DNA of 64,000 bases from Chromatiales bacterium (GCA_027076405.1 JALTJN010000447.1:1-64000); one strand, 5' to 3'; positions 46,652 through 56,202 are shown, numbered from the stretch's first letter. A program made the numbers and translations. Notes: a model not told the origin generated them from the letters alone.

Positions 46652-48166
46652 ATGTGTGGAATCGTTGGTCTTGTTGGTCATACCCCTGTCAATCAGGCAC
46701 TTTATGATGGCTTAACCGTATTGCAACATCGTGGACAGGATGCAGCAGGAATTGTTACTTGTGAAGATGAACGCATGTACCTGCGTAAAGGTAACGGTTT
46801 AGTTAAAGATGTTTTCCACACCCGTCATATGATGACCTTAAAAGGAAATATTGGTATCGGTCACGTTCGTTATCCGACAGCAGGTTGCTTTTCTTCATCA
46901 GAAGCCCAGCCTTTTTATGTTAATTCACCTTATGGTATTGCATTAGCTCACAATGGTAATTTAACCAATGCAGAAGATTTAAAGCATGACTTATTTGTGC
47001 AGGATCGCCGCCATATCAATACTAATTCAGACTCGGAAATCTTGTTAAATGTTTTTGCCCATGAGTTACAGGAAACAATCAAACCTGAGCTTGATATCAC
47101 CGCTGACAATATTTTTGATGCGATAGAAAATGTACATAAACGTTGTAAAGGTGCTTATGCTGTTGTTGCTATGGTTACCGGACGTGGCATTGTTGCTTTT
47201 CGTGATCCCTATGGTATTCGCCCCGTTGCTTTTGGTAAAAGAGAAACAGAAAAAGGTATTGAACATGTTGTGGCATCTGAATCCGTTGCTATTGATGCAC
47301 TGGGTTTCGAAATGGTCAGGGATATTGAACCGGGCGAAGCCATATTTATTAACAATGAAGGAGAGCTTTTTTCCCGTCAGTGTGCAGAAAATCCAAAGCT
47401 GTCTCCCTGTATTTTTGAACATGTTTATTTTGCTCGTCCTGATTCTATTATCGACGGTGTTTCTGTTTATAAAGCCCGCTTGCGAATGGGAGATTATTTA
47501 GCAAAAACGATTATAAAAGAATTTCCGGATCATGATATTGATGTTGTGTTACCAATACCTGATACCAGTCGTACTTCTGCTCTGGAGCTGTCTTATACAC
47601 TGGGCGTTAAATACAGTGAAGGTTTTATTAAAAACCGTTATATCGGCCGTACTTTTATTATGCCGGGTCAGCAACAACGTAAAAAATCTGTGCGACAAAA
47701 ATTGAATGCGATTGAACTGGAATTCAAAGGTAAAAATGTTTTGCTGGTAGATGACTCAATCGTTCGCGGCACAACCTCACAACAAATTATCCAAATGGCG
47801 CGAGATGCCGGTGCCAAAAAAGTATATTTTGCCTCGGCAGCACCTGCTGTACGTTATCCTAATGTTTACGGTATTGACATGCCGGCTGCACATGAGCTGA
47901 TTGGGCATAATCGTGATGTTGATGAAATAGCGAAAGAAATTGGTGCTGACAGATTGTTCTATCAAAAACTGGATGACTTGATTGAAGCGGTAAGGAAAAA
48001 AGCACCTAATATTAAAGAATTTGATACCTCAGTTTTTAACGGTGAATATATCACGGGTGATATCAATGAAGCATATTTGAATCATGTTGAGTCATTAAGA
48101 AATGATGAGAATCGAACAGGTGATGATGCTGATAATGAAGTAATTGAAATTCATAATAACGCTTAA
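46652..48166 (+). CDS. purF: Amidophosphoribosyltransferase
   Basis: 504 residues. It performs the first committed step of purine synthesis, making phosphoribosylamine from PRPP and glutamine. Catalytic Cys2 follows the initiator Met (MCGIVGLVG), so no propeptide is present. The phosphoribosyltransferase motif is [13 protein letters not shown], and [13 protein letters not shown] is typical. The length matches E. coli PurF (505). Confidence 0.97.
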   Translation: MCGIVGLVGHTPVNQALYDGLTVLQHRGQDAAGIVTCEDERMYLRKGNGLVKDVFHTRHMMTLKGNIGIGHVRYPTAGCFSSSEAQPFYVNSPYGIALAHNGNLTNAEDLKHDLFVQDRRHINTNSDSEILLNVFAHELQETIKPELDITADNIFDAIENVHKRCKGAYAVVAMVTGRGIVAFRDPYGIRPVAFGKRETEKGIEHVVASESVAIDALGFEMVRDIEPGEAIFINNEGELFSRQCAENPKLSPCIFEHVYFARPDSIIDGVSVYKARLRMGDYLAKTIIKEFPDHDIDVVLPIPDTSRTSALELSYTLGVKYSEGFIKNRYIGRTFIMPGQQQRKKSVRQKLNAIELEFKGKNVLLVDDSIVRGTTSQQIIQMARDAGAKKVYFASAAPAVRYPNVYGIDMPAAHELIGHNRDVDEIAKEIGADRLFYQKLDDLIEAVRKKAPNIKEFDTSVFNGEYITGDINEAYLNHVESLRNDENRTGDDADNEVIEIHNNA

Positions 48167-48230
48167 ATTGACATTTCAGCAATCATCCCCTAATCTATTT
48201 ACTTCTGAGTTAGTTTATTCTATTTCAGAC

Positions 48231-48283
48231 GGCGCCGATTTGATATCAGCTTGCGGGCGCATTAAAAATACAGCTAAAGTGAA
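48231..48283 (+). promoter_or_regulatory. SAM-II (SAM-alpha) riboswitch upstream of metZ
   Basis: The RNA has P1 strands GCGCC (about 48232-48236) and GGCGC (48256-48260). Between them lies GATTTG, a variable stretch, then AGCTTGC, and after P1 come TTAAAAATA and AGCTAAAG. These conserved blocks in this order match the SAM-II pseudoknot consensus. The gene regulated, metZ, is a classic SAM-II target. SAM binding would lower methionine synthesis when SAM is plentiful. Confidence 0.88.
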
Positions 48284-48322
48284 AGCCTGCTTTAGCTAAT
48301 ATTGCGGGTTTTTTTGTGCCCG
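48272..48322 (+). promoter_or_regulatory. Expression platform of the metZ riboswitch
   Basis: AGCTAAAG (48272-48279), part of the aptamer, can pair perfectly with CTTTAGCT (48290-48297), giving an 8-bp hairpin that excludes the SAM-bound fold. Downstream, CGGG-T7-GTG-CCCG (48305-48322) can fold, or GCCCG can pair with CGGGC of aptamer P1. The mechanism (termination at the T run or translational) is not decided by sequence. Confidence 0.5.
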
Positions 48323-48347
48323 AATAAATTAAGTTTTGGAGAAAATC

Positions 48348-49526
48348 ATGTCATATATTGATGAAGAATGGGCACTTGAAACCATTGCGGTTCGGGCTGG
48401 ACAAGAGCGAACGGCCGAAGGCGAGCATAGCGAACCAATATTTCCAACTTCAAGTTTTGTGTTTCCAAGTGCCGCTGATGCTGCTGCACGTTTTAGCGGA
48501 GAATCTCAAGGTAATATTTATTCCCGTTTTACAAATCCAACCACGCGCACTTTTGAACAACGATTAGCTGCACTTGAAGGTGGTGATAGCTGTGTGGCGA
48601 CAGCGTCGGGGATGTCTGCAATATTAAGCACCTGTATTGCTTTATTAAAAACGGGTGATCATATTGTATCGTCGCGCTCTATTTTTGGTACGACCGTTGT
48701 TTTGTTTAATAAGTATCTGCAGCCATTCGGTGTTGAAACTACTTTTGTTGATTTAACGGATCTGGATGCATGGAAAAAAGCGATAAAGCCGGAAACAAAG
48801 TTATTATTTTTAGAAACACCGTCAAATCCATTGACTGAAGTTGCAGACATTAATGCCTTAGCTGATTTAGCACATGAGAATGATTGTTTACTGGTTGTTG
48901 ATAATTGTTTATGTACACCGATATTGCAGCAACCTTTGAAGTTGGGGGCTGATATTGTTATTCATTCTGCAACAAAATATATAGATGGTCAGGGTCGTGC
49001 TATTGGTGGTGCGGTAGTAGGGAATAATGAGCTGGTTGGTGAAAAAGTATTTGGTTTTTTGCGTACAGCTGGCCCAACATTGAGTCCCTTTAATGCCTGG
49101 ATATTTCTAAAAGGCCTGGAAACATTATCGCTAAGAATGAAAGCGCATAGTGCGAATGCTCTTGAACTTGCTACCTTTCTTGAGCAACATAAAAGTGTTA
49201 ATAAGGTACATTATTCAGGTTTAATATCACACCCGCAATATGATTTAGCAAAACAACAGCAATTTGCAGGTAGCGGGGTATTATCTTTTGAGGTTAAAGG
49301 CGGTAAAAATGCTGCATGGAAACTGATCGATTCAACCCGCTTGCTTTCTATTACGGCAAATCTGGGAGATGCCAAGTCAACTATCACTCACCCGGCAACT
49401 ACGACTCATGGCCGCTTGAGTGATGAAGAAAAACAACGGGCCGGTATTAGTGATGGTTTAATTCGAGTTTCGGTTGGTTTGGAGTCAATTGATGATATTA
49501 AAGCTGATATTGAGAATGGATTATAA
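48348..49526 (+). CDS. metZ: O-succinylhomoserine sulfhydrylase
   Basis: 392 residues of the Cys/Met metabolism PLP family. It makes homocysteine directly from O-succinylhomoserine and sulfide. The PLP lysine is K210 (HSATKYIDGQG). YSRFTNPT and the C-terminal LGDAKSTITHPATTTH match the family. Position after purF, as in Pseudomonas, supports MetZ over other paralogues. The ATG at 48348 has GGAGA at ideal spacing; an in-frame TTG four codons earlier overlaps that site. The SAM-II riboswitch sits in the leader. Confidence 0.93.
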   Translation: MSYIDEEWALETIAVRAGQERTAEGEHSEPIFPTSSFVFPSAADAAARFSGESQGNIYSRFTNPTTRTFEQRLAALEGGDSCVATASGMSAILSTCIALLKTGDHIVSSRSIFGTTVVLFNKYLQPFGVETTFVDLTDLDAWKKAIKPETKLLFLETPSNPLTEVADINALADLAHENDCLLVVDNCLCTPILQQPLKLGADIVIHSATKYIDGQGRAIGGAVVGNNELVGEKVFGFLRTAGPTLSPFNAWIFLKGLETLSLRMKAHSANALELATFLEQHKSVNKVHYSGLISHPQYDLAKQQQFAGSGVLSFEVKGGKNAAWKLIDSTRLLSITANLGDAKSTITHPATTTHGRLSDEEKQRAGISDGLIRVSVGLESIDDIKADIENGL

Positions 49527-50740
49527 TGATGATGGATAATATTTTTGTCGCAAGACAACCTCTTTATGACAAAAATAATCAATTATTCGGCTACGAATTG
49601 CTATATCGTTCGGGTGAGAAAAACCTGGCTCATTTTAGTGATGGTAAAACAGCATCATCACAAGTTATCTTAAATAGTTTTATGGATATAGGTTTTGATA
49701 GTCTGGTTGGAAGCTCTTTTGCCTTTATTAATATTACAGATGATTTTATTTTAGACGAATCGCTAACCCCCATGTTTGAAAAACAAACGGTACTGGAGGT
49801 TCTGGAAAATATTACGCCTACGGAAGAAGTTGTAGAAGGTGTTAAAAGATTAAAAGATAAAGGATATAAAATTGCTTTAGATGACTTTCAGTATGGACCT
49901 GAATTTGATGCTTTATTGGAAATAGCCGACTTTGTTAAACTGGATGTAATTGAATTATCAAAAGAAGATATTGTACAAGAACTAGAATTCTTAAAAAAAT
50001 ATAATGTTAAGGTTGTTGCTGAAAAAGTAGAAACGCCTGAAATGTATACTTTTTGCAAAGAGTTAAACTTTCACTATTTTCAGGGCTTCCATTTTTGTAA
50101 ACCCCAGATTGTTAAGCATAAAAAAATTCCTTCAAATAAACTTGTTGTTATTAATTTGTTGAAGGAACTAAATAAAGATGATTATGATTTTTCTGAAATA
50201 GAAAAAGCTCTGGCGCAAGATGTGACCTTAACCTATAAGTTACTTCGTTATGTGAATAGCGCAGCATTTACCCAGCGTAAAGAAATTGATTCCATTCGAG
50301 AAGCTCTGGCTTTAGTGGGGGGTGATACAATAAAAAAGTGGGTAACTCTTTTGTTGATGATGCAGCTTGCTGAAGGGAAGCCACAGGCTTTGTTAATAAC
50401 AGCATTGGTTCGTGCTAGAATGTGCGAATTGCTGGAAGAGTCAGAAGAAAATAATACAGGTCAAATGTTTACAGTTGGATTACTTTCCCTGCTGGATGCT
50501 TTAATGGACCAACCTTTAGTCGATCTCCTGGATGAATTGACAATGTCATCGACAATAAAGCTGGCCTTGCTTGATTATGATGGCCACCATGGTGAGATAT
50601 TAATGAATGTTATTCTTTATGAACAAGGGCAATGGGCTGAACTTGTGAAGCATGGTGTTGATGCTAAAAAATATTTTTCCTGTTATATGGATGCAATTAA
50701 ATGGGCGGATGAGACAATAGAATCATTGCATTCCAAATAA
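49526..50740 (+). CDS. EAL-HDOD (YuxH-like) signalling protein
   Basis: 404 residues. The N-terminal EAL-type domain (about 1-195) begins FVARQPLYDKNNQLFGYELLYR, with ELL in place of EAL and DDFQYG instead of DDFGTG. The HDOD domain follows (about 200-390). This matches the YuxH family, in which the EAL part is often catalytically degenerate. It may act as a c-di-GMP-linked or protein-binding regulator. The start overlaps the metZ stop by one base (TAATG). Confidence 0.85.
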   Translation: MMMDNIFVARQPLYDKNNQLFGYELLYRSGEKNLAHFSDGKTASSQVILNSFMDIGFDSLVGSSFAFINITDDFILDESLTPMFEKQTVLEVLENITPTEEVVEGVKRLKDKGYKIALDDFQYGPEFDALLEIADFVKLDVIELSKEDIVQELEFLKKYNVKVVAEKVETPEMYTFCKELNFHYFQGFHFCKPQIVKHKKIPSNKLVVINLLKELNKDDYDFSEIEKALAQDVTLTYKLLRYVNSAAFTQRKEIDSIREALALVGGDTIKKWVTLLLMMQLAEGKPQALLITALVRARMCELLEESEENNTGQMFTVGLLSLLDALMDQPLVDLLDELTMSSTIKLALLDYDGHHGEILMNVILYEQGQWAELVKHGVDAKKYFSCYMDAIKWADETIESLHSK

Positions 50741-50780
50741 GATAACTCATTAGTTAAAGATAGAGTTTTAGTTGGAAATA

Positions 50781-51434
50781 TTAAAATTCCGGATCTGATT
50801 TTATCTCAATTATTTCGTTAGTTACTGGATGCTGAAATGATAAATAACTTGCATGTAGTAACAGCCTTTTTGATTTTTTAGCAATTTTGGTCTCGGCGTA
50901 CAGCTCATCCCCTACTATGGGATGTTTTATCGCTAACATATGTACTCGAAGTTGATGTGTTCTTCCAGTCAGCGGTATTAACTCCAGGCGGCTGGTATTA
51001 CTTTTATCGTCATACGATATTTGACGGTATCGGGTTTGAGATGCCTTACCGTCTATATGATCAATTTTCTGTTTTGGTCTATTTGGCCAGTCTGTGATTA
51101 ATGGTAAATTAACTTCTCCTTTCGATGGTGAAACAAGCCCGGTAACAATGCTGATATATTTTTTTTTAACTTTCTTTTGTTGAAATAAAATACTTAGATT
51201 ACGCTCATTTTCTTTTCCACGGGCAATAATCATTATTCCAGAGGTCGACATATCAAGACGGTGTACAATTAATGCATCAGGATATTGTTGCTGGATACGT
51301 GAGATCAAACAGTCCTGTTTATCTTCACCTCGTCCCGGAACAGATAATAAACCACTTGGTTTATTTACTATCAGCAGATATTTATCTTCATAAAAAATCT
51401 TCAGAGCAGTATCTGGAGGAGGGTGATATTCCAT
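50781..51434 (-). CDS. RluA-family pseudouridine synthase
   Basis: 217 residues, close to E. coli RluA (219). The catalytic aspartate is D61 in HRLDMSTSG. NKPSGLLSVPG and LTGRTHQLRVHM are family motifs. No S4 domain is present, consistent with RluA (23S U746 and tRNA U32) rather than RluC/D. It lies 7 bp downstream of the phosphatase-kinase gene on the same strand and is probably co-transcribed with it, but its chemistry is unrelated to nitrate use. Confidence 0.88.
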   Translation of the reverse strand: MEYHPPPDTALKIFYEDKYLLIVNKPSGLLSVPGRGEDKQDCLISRIQQQYPDALIVHRLDMSTSGIMIIARGKENERNLSILFQQKKVKKKYISIVTGLVSPSKGEVNLPLITDWPNRPKQKIDHIDGKASQTRYRQISYDDKSNTSRLELIPLTGRTHQLRVHMLAIKHPIVGDELYAETKIAKKSKRLLLHASYLSFQHPVTNEIIEIKSDPEF

Positions 51435-51441
51435 TGGTAAT

Positions 51442-53151
51442 TTAATGGCTTAATTGATAAATTAAGAATAAGTTTGAAATAACCAGTGCCAAACTAATGA
51501 GTTGCCATGTGCGGACAGGATTGCGTTTCATTAGCGGAACATAATCATTGTTGATTAAAGAGGAATCCGGTTTATTCAGCGCATAGGTAAATTCAGATAA
51601 AATACTAAATCGGTTTTCCGGATTTATACTTACTGCTTTTTCAATGGCTTTATCAACCCAAATGGGGATTCCCGGATTATAACGTTTAATAGAAATATAT
51701 CTTGCACGCTTGATATTTTTAACACTTATTTCTTTACCGTAAGGTAAATGTCCTGTCAGCATTTCGTAAACAATAACACCTAAAGAATAAATGTCTGAAC
51801 GATTACTGCCTGGCTCACCAATATGGTACTCCGGTGCAGTATAGTTTATGGTGCCAAGTATATTATTTACTTCAATAGGCAGGTATATCTCTTCAATACC
51901 GGCGATTTTTGCGGAGCCAAAATCAATTATTTTCAGGGTTTCATTCTTATCAATCAAAATGTTTTCTGGTTTCAGATCCTGATGAATCATCTCCAGTCGA
52001 TGAAATGCACGTAACCCTCGCTCAATTTGCTTGCTGAAAGAACGCACCTGTGAGAGTGAAGGTTGAGGATTATCATCCAACCATTGCCGTAGTGATGAAC
52101 CTTCGATGAATTCTGTAATATAATATAACGCGGTACGCTTACGTTTTATATCCAGCACTTTTAACACATGTGGGTTATTAATCCTTTTTCCTGCCCACTC
52201 TTCATGTAAGAACTGATTAATATATTCAGGATCGTCTTGATAATTAACAGATGGTGCTTTCATTACAATGTTTTCATTTGTTTCGGTATCTTGCACCAGA
52301 TAAACTTCGGTTCGTTTATTTGAAAACATATGTCGAATAACCTTGTAGCCATCCAGAATTAATCCGGGTTCTAAAGGCGGCGGGAAAGGGAGTTCTGTTA
52401 ATTTATCATAAAATTCAGTTTCGTTTTCTTTTGGTAAGTGGGTGACTTTAACTATTTGACAGGTAAGGTTGTCATCACTTTTATTTTTTTCTGCTATTCT
52501 TACAATTTCTTTTACTGCAGAATCCAGATCGTCTAAGTTTTCAAGAACAATATTTTTTATATTCTTGTCACTAATAAATTCATATACGCCATCAGTTAGC
52601 TGAATAAAAATATCATCTACATCAAGTGCTAATGTTTTGTAATCAATATCCACCCGAAGGTCGATACCGAGTGCTCTGGATAGATAGGTTTTATTCTCGC
52701 TGGCAATAAATCGGTGATCATTGGTTATTTGTTCCAGCTCATCTCCACGTAAACGGTAAATACGAGTATCGCCAACGTGAAAGATGTAAGCTGTGTTGGA
52801 TTTAAAGACCAGAGCACTTAATGTTGTTACCATTCCTTTATTGCTCTGGTACTGGCGTTGTCCCTGGCCATGCAGCCAGCGGTTTAGAGCGGAAAGGATT
52901 TTTTGTCCGGAGTTTTTCACTGACCAGGTTTCAGGAGTACTGAAATAATCGCTAAGAAAACTTTTAACACAGCCTTCGGATGCCTGTTTACCATCATCAC
53001 TGGCGCTCATACCATCAGCGACTACTGCTGCAATCCCTTTGGTTGTTAACATGGGTTCTTCGGGAATAACGACGCCACAGGAATCTTCATTTCGGGGTTT
53101 TATTCCTGCAATGCTGTAGTGAGCACTATTTATTTGTAATGTTGATGACAT
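51442..53151 (-). CDS. Bifunctional PP2C phosphatase / Ser-Thr protein kinase
   Basis: 569 residues. The N-terminal PP2C domain (about 1-240) has VADGMSASDDGK (44-55) and the HVGDTRIYRL core. A protein kinase domain (about 268-535) has the ATP lysine K298, HQDLKPEN (390-397), DFG (410-412) and APEY, so it looks active. One helix (about 548-566) anchors the C-terminus in the membrane. Such fusions recur beside nitrate transporter and assimilatory nitrite reductase genes in Pseudomonas-like bacteria, as I recall. Here it follows narK on the same strand with a terminator between. The substrate is unknown; NarK or a regulator is a guess. Confidence 0.92.
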   Translation of the reverse strand: MSSTLQINSAHYSIAGIKPRNEDSCGVVIPEEPMLTTKGIAAVVADGMSASDDGKQASEGCVKSFLSDYFSTPETWSVKNSGQKILSALNRWLHGQGQRQYQSNKGMVTTLSALVFKSNTAYIFHVGDTRIYRLRGDELEQITNDHRFIASENKTYLSRALGIDLRVDIDYKTLALDVDDIFIQLTDGVYEFISDKNIKNIVLENLDDLDSAVKEIVRIAEKNKSDDNLTCQIVKVTHLPKENETEFYDKLTELPFPPPLEPGLILDGYKVIRHMFSNKRTEVYLVQDTETNENIVMKAPSVNYQDDPEYINQFLHEEWAGKRINNPHVLKVLDIKRKRTALYYITEFIEGSSLRQWLDDNPQPSLSQVRSFSKQIERGLRAFHRLEMIHQDLKPENILIDKNETLKIIDFGSAKIAGIEEIYLPIEVNNILGTINYTAPEYHIGEPGSNRSDIYSLGVIVYEMLTGHLPYGKEISVKNIKRARYISIKRYNPGIPIWVDKAIEKAVSINPENRFSILSEFTYALNKPDSSLINNDYVPLMKRNPVRTWQLISLALVISNLFLIYQLSH

Positions 53152-53164
53152 ATATTCATTTCAT

Positions 53165-53203
53165 AAAAAAGGCAATGACGTTAAAGTATAACGGCACTGC
53201 CTT
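53165..53203 (-). terminator. Intrinsic terminator/attenuator between narK and the kinase gene
   Basis: On the minus strand AAGGCAGTGCCGTTA and TAACGTCATTGCCTT form a long stem with two mismatches around a TACTT loop, followed by a T run. It lies just before the kinase start, so read-through from narK would be partial. Confidence 0.75.
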
Positions 53204-53228
53204 AATAGGGTAAGTCATAATTTATGAA

Positions 53229-54704
53229 TTAGTTGACTTCAATCATCTGCACGGTTCCATCAGGCAAGACTTCTGCCGTTTGATCTTTTGGTTCTTCAAG
53301 AAAGAAGGCGATTAAAATAAATACGGTTATCGCAAATCCTGCAATGACCATAAAGAAGATATTTGTTGCGACAAATGAGAGCACGGTAAGAAATGTTACT
53401 GCGCCGACATTACCATAAGCCCCTGTCATACCTGCTATCTGTCCGGTCATACGGCGTTTGACCAGAGGAACGATGGCGAATACAGCGCCATTACCTGCAT
53501 TAACAAATATTGAACTAAATATTACAACCATTACCGCAAGTGTAAGACTCCATTGAGATGTAATTAGACTTAACAGGTAATAGCCAATGCTTGCTCCGAG
53601 CATGAGAATGGTTAAGGATTTTTTTCGACCAAATTTATCACTTATCCAGCCACCGGCAGGACGCATAATCAAATTTAGTCCCGCAAAGACAGATGCAACA
53701 AGCCCTGCCTGAATTGCTGTTAAGTTAAAAGTATCCATAAAGAAAAGCGGTAAAATGGAAACAACAGCAAGTTCAGAACCAAATGTCACCATATAAGAAA
53801 GATTTAGCAAAGCCACTTGTTTGAACTTGTAACAATCTATTTCAGGAACTGTTTCAGTAAAAACATGTTTATTAATCTGATAAATTCTGATGGTTTGAAA
53901 AGAATATAAACTGGCTAAAATGCTATAAATGATGATGCTGACACCTGTACTCAGCATATTGAGATTTGCAGGACTAAGTTTCCAGGTCAGAACGGCTAAT
54001 GCGGCAAACAGTGGAATATTCATTATCAGATATAAAAAGAAATCAATTCTGCTGGTTATTTCCAGAGCTCCGTTTTTCTTTGGTTTGAAATAGGTGGAAC
54101 CTTTAGGGGTATCGGTAACACTAAAGAAATAAATGGCTGCATAGATTAGCGCAATTACACCGGTTGTACCTACAGCATAGCGCCATCCATCTTCTCCGCC
54201 AAAAGCTAAAGCCACGGTAGGTAAAATAACCGCAGCACCGGCAGAACCAAAATTACCCCAGCCACCATAAATTCCCTGCGCAATACCGGTTTGTTTAGCG
54301 GGAAACCATTCGCCAATCATACGCGTACCAATAACAAAACCGGCACCGACGAAACCTAGTAAAAAGCGCATAAGTGCTAGTTGCTCAAAGTCATCCGCCA
54401 TGGCAAAGCCAAAACAGAGAAAGCTGGAAACGAATAATAAAATAGAAAAAATTCGACGAGGTCCAAAGGCATCGACTAACATGCCAATAATAATACGAGC
54501 CGGAATGGTTAAGGCAACATTTAGAATGAGGAGTGTTTTGATTTGCTGGTCATTTAAACCTAGCGATTCACGCATCATGCCTAATAAGGGAGCATGGTTA
54601 AACCAGACAAAGAAGCTGATAAAAAAGGCAACCCAACTTAAGTGTAGAATACGCATTTTTCCACTAAATGAAAATAAGTTAAGCTTATTTGTATCAACTG
54701 ACAT
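53229..54704 (-). CDS. narK: NarK/NasA-type nitrate/nitrite transporter
   Basis: 491 residues with about 12 helices. The N-terminal WVAFFISFFVWFNHAPL and the GGWGNFGSAGAAVILP stretch are the nitrate-nitrite porter signatures; NAGNGAVFAIVP is the second one. It takes nitrate into the cell for assimilation. A sigma-54 promoter and NtrC-like palindromes lie upstream, so it should be expressed under nitrogen limitation. The nirBD-nasA genes 3 kb away on the other strand have the same control. Confidence 0.92.
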   Translation of the reverse strand: MSVDTNKLNLFSFSGKMRILHLSWVAFFISFFVWFNHAPLLGMMRESLGLNDQQIKTLLILNVALTIPARIIIGMLVDAFGPRRIFSILLFVSSFLCFGFAMADDFEQLALMRFLLGFVGAGFVIGTRMIGEWFPAKQTGIAQGIYGGWGNFGSAGAAVILPTVALAFGGEDGWRYAVGTTGVIALIYAAIYFFSVTDTPKGSTYFKPKKNGALEITSRIDFFLYLIMNIPLFAALAVLTWKLSPANLNMLSTGVSIIIYSILASLYSFQTIRIYQINKHVFTETVPEIDCYKFKQVALLNLSYMVTFGSELAVVSILPLFFMDTFNLTAIQAGLVASVFAGLNLIMRPAGGWISDKFGRKKSLTILMLGASIGYYLLSLITSQWSLTLAVMVVIFSSIFVNAGNGAVFAIVPLVKRRMTGQIAGMTGAYGNVGAVTFLTVLSFVATNIFFMVIAGFAITVFILIAFFLEEPKDQTAEVLPDGTVQMIEVN

Positions 54705-54747
54705 ACCTTGTCACTCCAAAATAATTAAGATTCTTTACTGGCTATAG

Positions 54748-54763
54748 AGCAAGGGCTGTGCCA
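54748..54763 (-). promoter_or_regulatory. Sigma-54 promoter of narK
   Basis: On the minus strand the sequence is TGGCACAGCCCTTGCT, matching the -24/-12 consensus TGGCACG-N4-TTGCW at all but one position. Transcription would start near 54737, leaving a leader of about 33 bases before the narK ATG. Confidence 0.82.
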
Positions 54764-54827
54764 AGCATGTAAGTGATTGATAGTTATAAATAAATTAAGT
54801 TTGTACGTCAGATTTTAATTTTTTTAC

Positions 54828-54885
54828 TGCACAAGGTAAGTGCAGTAGAGTATTAATATGCACTAATATAATCCATTTTAGTGCA
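54828..54885 (-). promoter_or_regulatory. NtrC-like enhancer sites upstream of narK
   Basis: TGCACAAGGTAAGTGCA (54828-54844) is a perfect TGCAC-N7-GTGCA palindrome, the NtrC site form. A second inverted repeat, TGCACTAA and TTAGTGCA (54859-54885), lies 14 bp further upstream with wider spacing. They sit about 70-130 bp above the sigma-54 promoter, the usual enhancer range. The rest of the 199-bp gap holds no gene. Confidence 0.75.
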
Positions 54886-54903
54886 CATTTTTTTGAAATG
54901 CGT

Positions 54904-55257
54904 TTAATTAAGAATTTGATAACCTCTGTTACGAAGACAGTTTTTTATGACACGGGTACGCTCTCGTCGACTTGCCCCTGCACCTTTTAGTCCGCCACTG
55001 AGTGCACCTAGCTGGCCAGCTCTTTCTCCACTTCCACCAAGAATTCTTCCTACTACTGTTCCGACTATGGCGCCACCAACAATACCTTTTGCAGCTCGTG
55101 ATTCGACTTGTTCTGCCAACTGTTTACATTGCGCTAAATCAGTTTGATACATCGCCATATCGACTCCCTGAGGATCAATAATGATATTTCCGTGGCGGGC
55201 ACAACCATTTAAGCCTAATGAACCAATAATGAGAGAGAGCAGCAGGTATTTATTCAT
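54904..55257 (-). CDS. Glycine-zipper lipoprotein
   Basis: 117 residues. The lipobox LNGC makes C19 the lipidated cysteine. A glycine-zipper segment (about 57-95, GGAIVGTVVGRILGGSGERAGQLGALSGGLKGAGA-like) is followed by a short C-terminal part ending CLRNRGYQILN. It resembles Rickettsia 17-kDa/YmgG-type glycine-zipper envelope proteins. It is a single gene beyond the narK regulatory region, with no evident link to nitrate. Confidence 0.8.
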   Translation of the reverse strand: MNKYLLLSLIIGSLGLNGCARHGNIIIDPQGVDMAMYQTDLAQCKQLAEQVESRAAKGIVGGAIVGTVVGRILGGSGERAGQLGALSGGLKGAGASRRERTRVIKNCLRNRGYQILN

Positions 55258-55409
55258 TTTATTATCCTTAAATTATCAATAGGGTCTTTAATTATCGTAG
55301 TTTACCTTGTTTTAACTGAATGTAGCTGAATATAGCAAATATTATAGACGGTTAAATTACAGTATAATGGGCATAATACACATAAATGTGAGAGTGGTTT
55401 ATTTGCCGT

Positions 55410-55637
55410 ATGAGAGAAGTAGAAATAACGAAAGAACCTGTTGAGTTATATAAGATATTAAAGTTTGAAGGTATGACTTCTAGCGGTGGTGAAGCAAAGC
55501 AGGTAATTGAGCAGGGTCAGGTAAGAGTAAATGGCTCAATTGAAACACGTAAGCGAAAGAAAATAGTTTCAGGTGATGTGATTGAATTTGCATCTGAAAA
55601 AATTCAAATGAAATTAACAGGAAATACGAATGACTAA
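55410..55637 (+). CDS. Small S4-domain RNA-binding protein (YbcJ-like)
   Basis: 75 residues, essentially one S4 RNA-binding domain (FEGMTSSGGEAKQVIEQGQVRVNGSIETRKRKKI). It resembles E. coli YbcJ, a small protein linked by family to ribosome or tRNA binding. It overlaps the next gene by 8 bp, so the two are translationally coupled. Confidence 0.85.
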   Translation: MREVEITKEPVELYKILKFEGMTSSGGEAKQVIEQGQVRVNGSIETRKRKKIVSGDVIEFASEKIQMKLTGNTND

Positions 55638-56121
55638 TAACGATATTTTGCGCCGCATCCGTTATATTTTTGATTTTAATGACGACAAGATGATCACCTT
55701 ATTTGATTTAGCTGATTGTAAAGTAACCCGTGCAGAGATTAGCGACTGGATGAAACCGGAAGATAACCCCGAGTTTAAAAAATTAAATGATGTAAAACTG
55801 GCTACTTTTTTAAATGGTTTGATTAATGATAAACGGGGCAAAAGAGAAGGACCTCAGCCAGTTCCGGAGAAAAATTTAAGCAATAATGCTATTTTTATGA
55901 AGTTAAAAATTGCACTTAACTTGCAAGCCGAAGATATTTTGGAAATTATGGATTTATCTGATTTTCGCATGAGTAAACATGAACTCAGTGCTTTTTTTCG
56001 TAAGGTTGGCCACAAGCATTACCGAGAATGTAAAGATCAAATCTTGCGTATCTTTCTTAAAGGATTACAGATGCAATATCGAAAAGATAATAAATCTGAA
56101 AATGAGTTTTCCTGGGAATAA
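55630..56121 (+). CDS. DUF1456 family protein (YehS-like)
   Basis: 163 residues. Two copies of a helical repeat are visible: NDILRRIRYIFDFNDDKMITLFDLADC near residue 3 and NNAIFMKLKIALNLQAEDILEIMDLSDF near residue 85. Each is followed by a segment containing K-LxxFLNGL or I-LRIFLKGLQ. This duplicated arrangement defines DUF1456 (YehS). The function is unknown. It is coupled to the S4-domain gene. Confidence 0.85.
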   Translation: MTNNDILRRIRYIFDFNDDKMITLFDLADCKVTRAEISDWMKPEDNPEFKKLNDVKLATFLNGLINDKRGKREGPQPVPEKNLSNNAIFMKLKIALNLQAEDILEIMDLSDFRMSKHELSAFFRKVGHKHYRECKDQILRIFLKGLQMQYRKDNKSENEFSWE

Positions 56122-56202
56122 TATCTATTTGTAAATTGAACCTCGCTTTTTGTTCATTGTCAGTAACAGAGTCATTAATGGATAATAACCTGAGAGAGAT
56201 AA

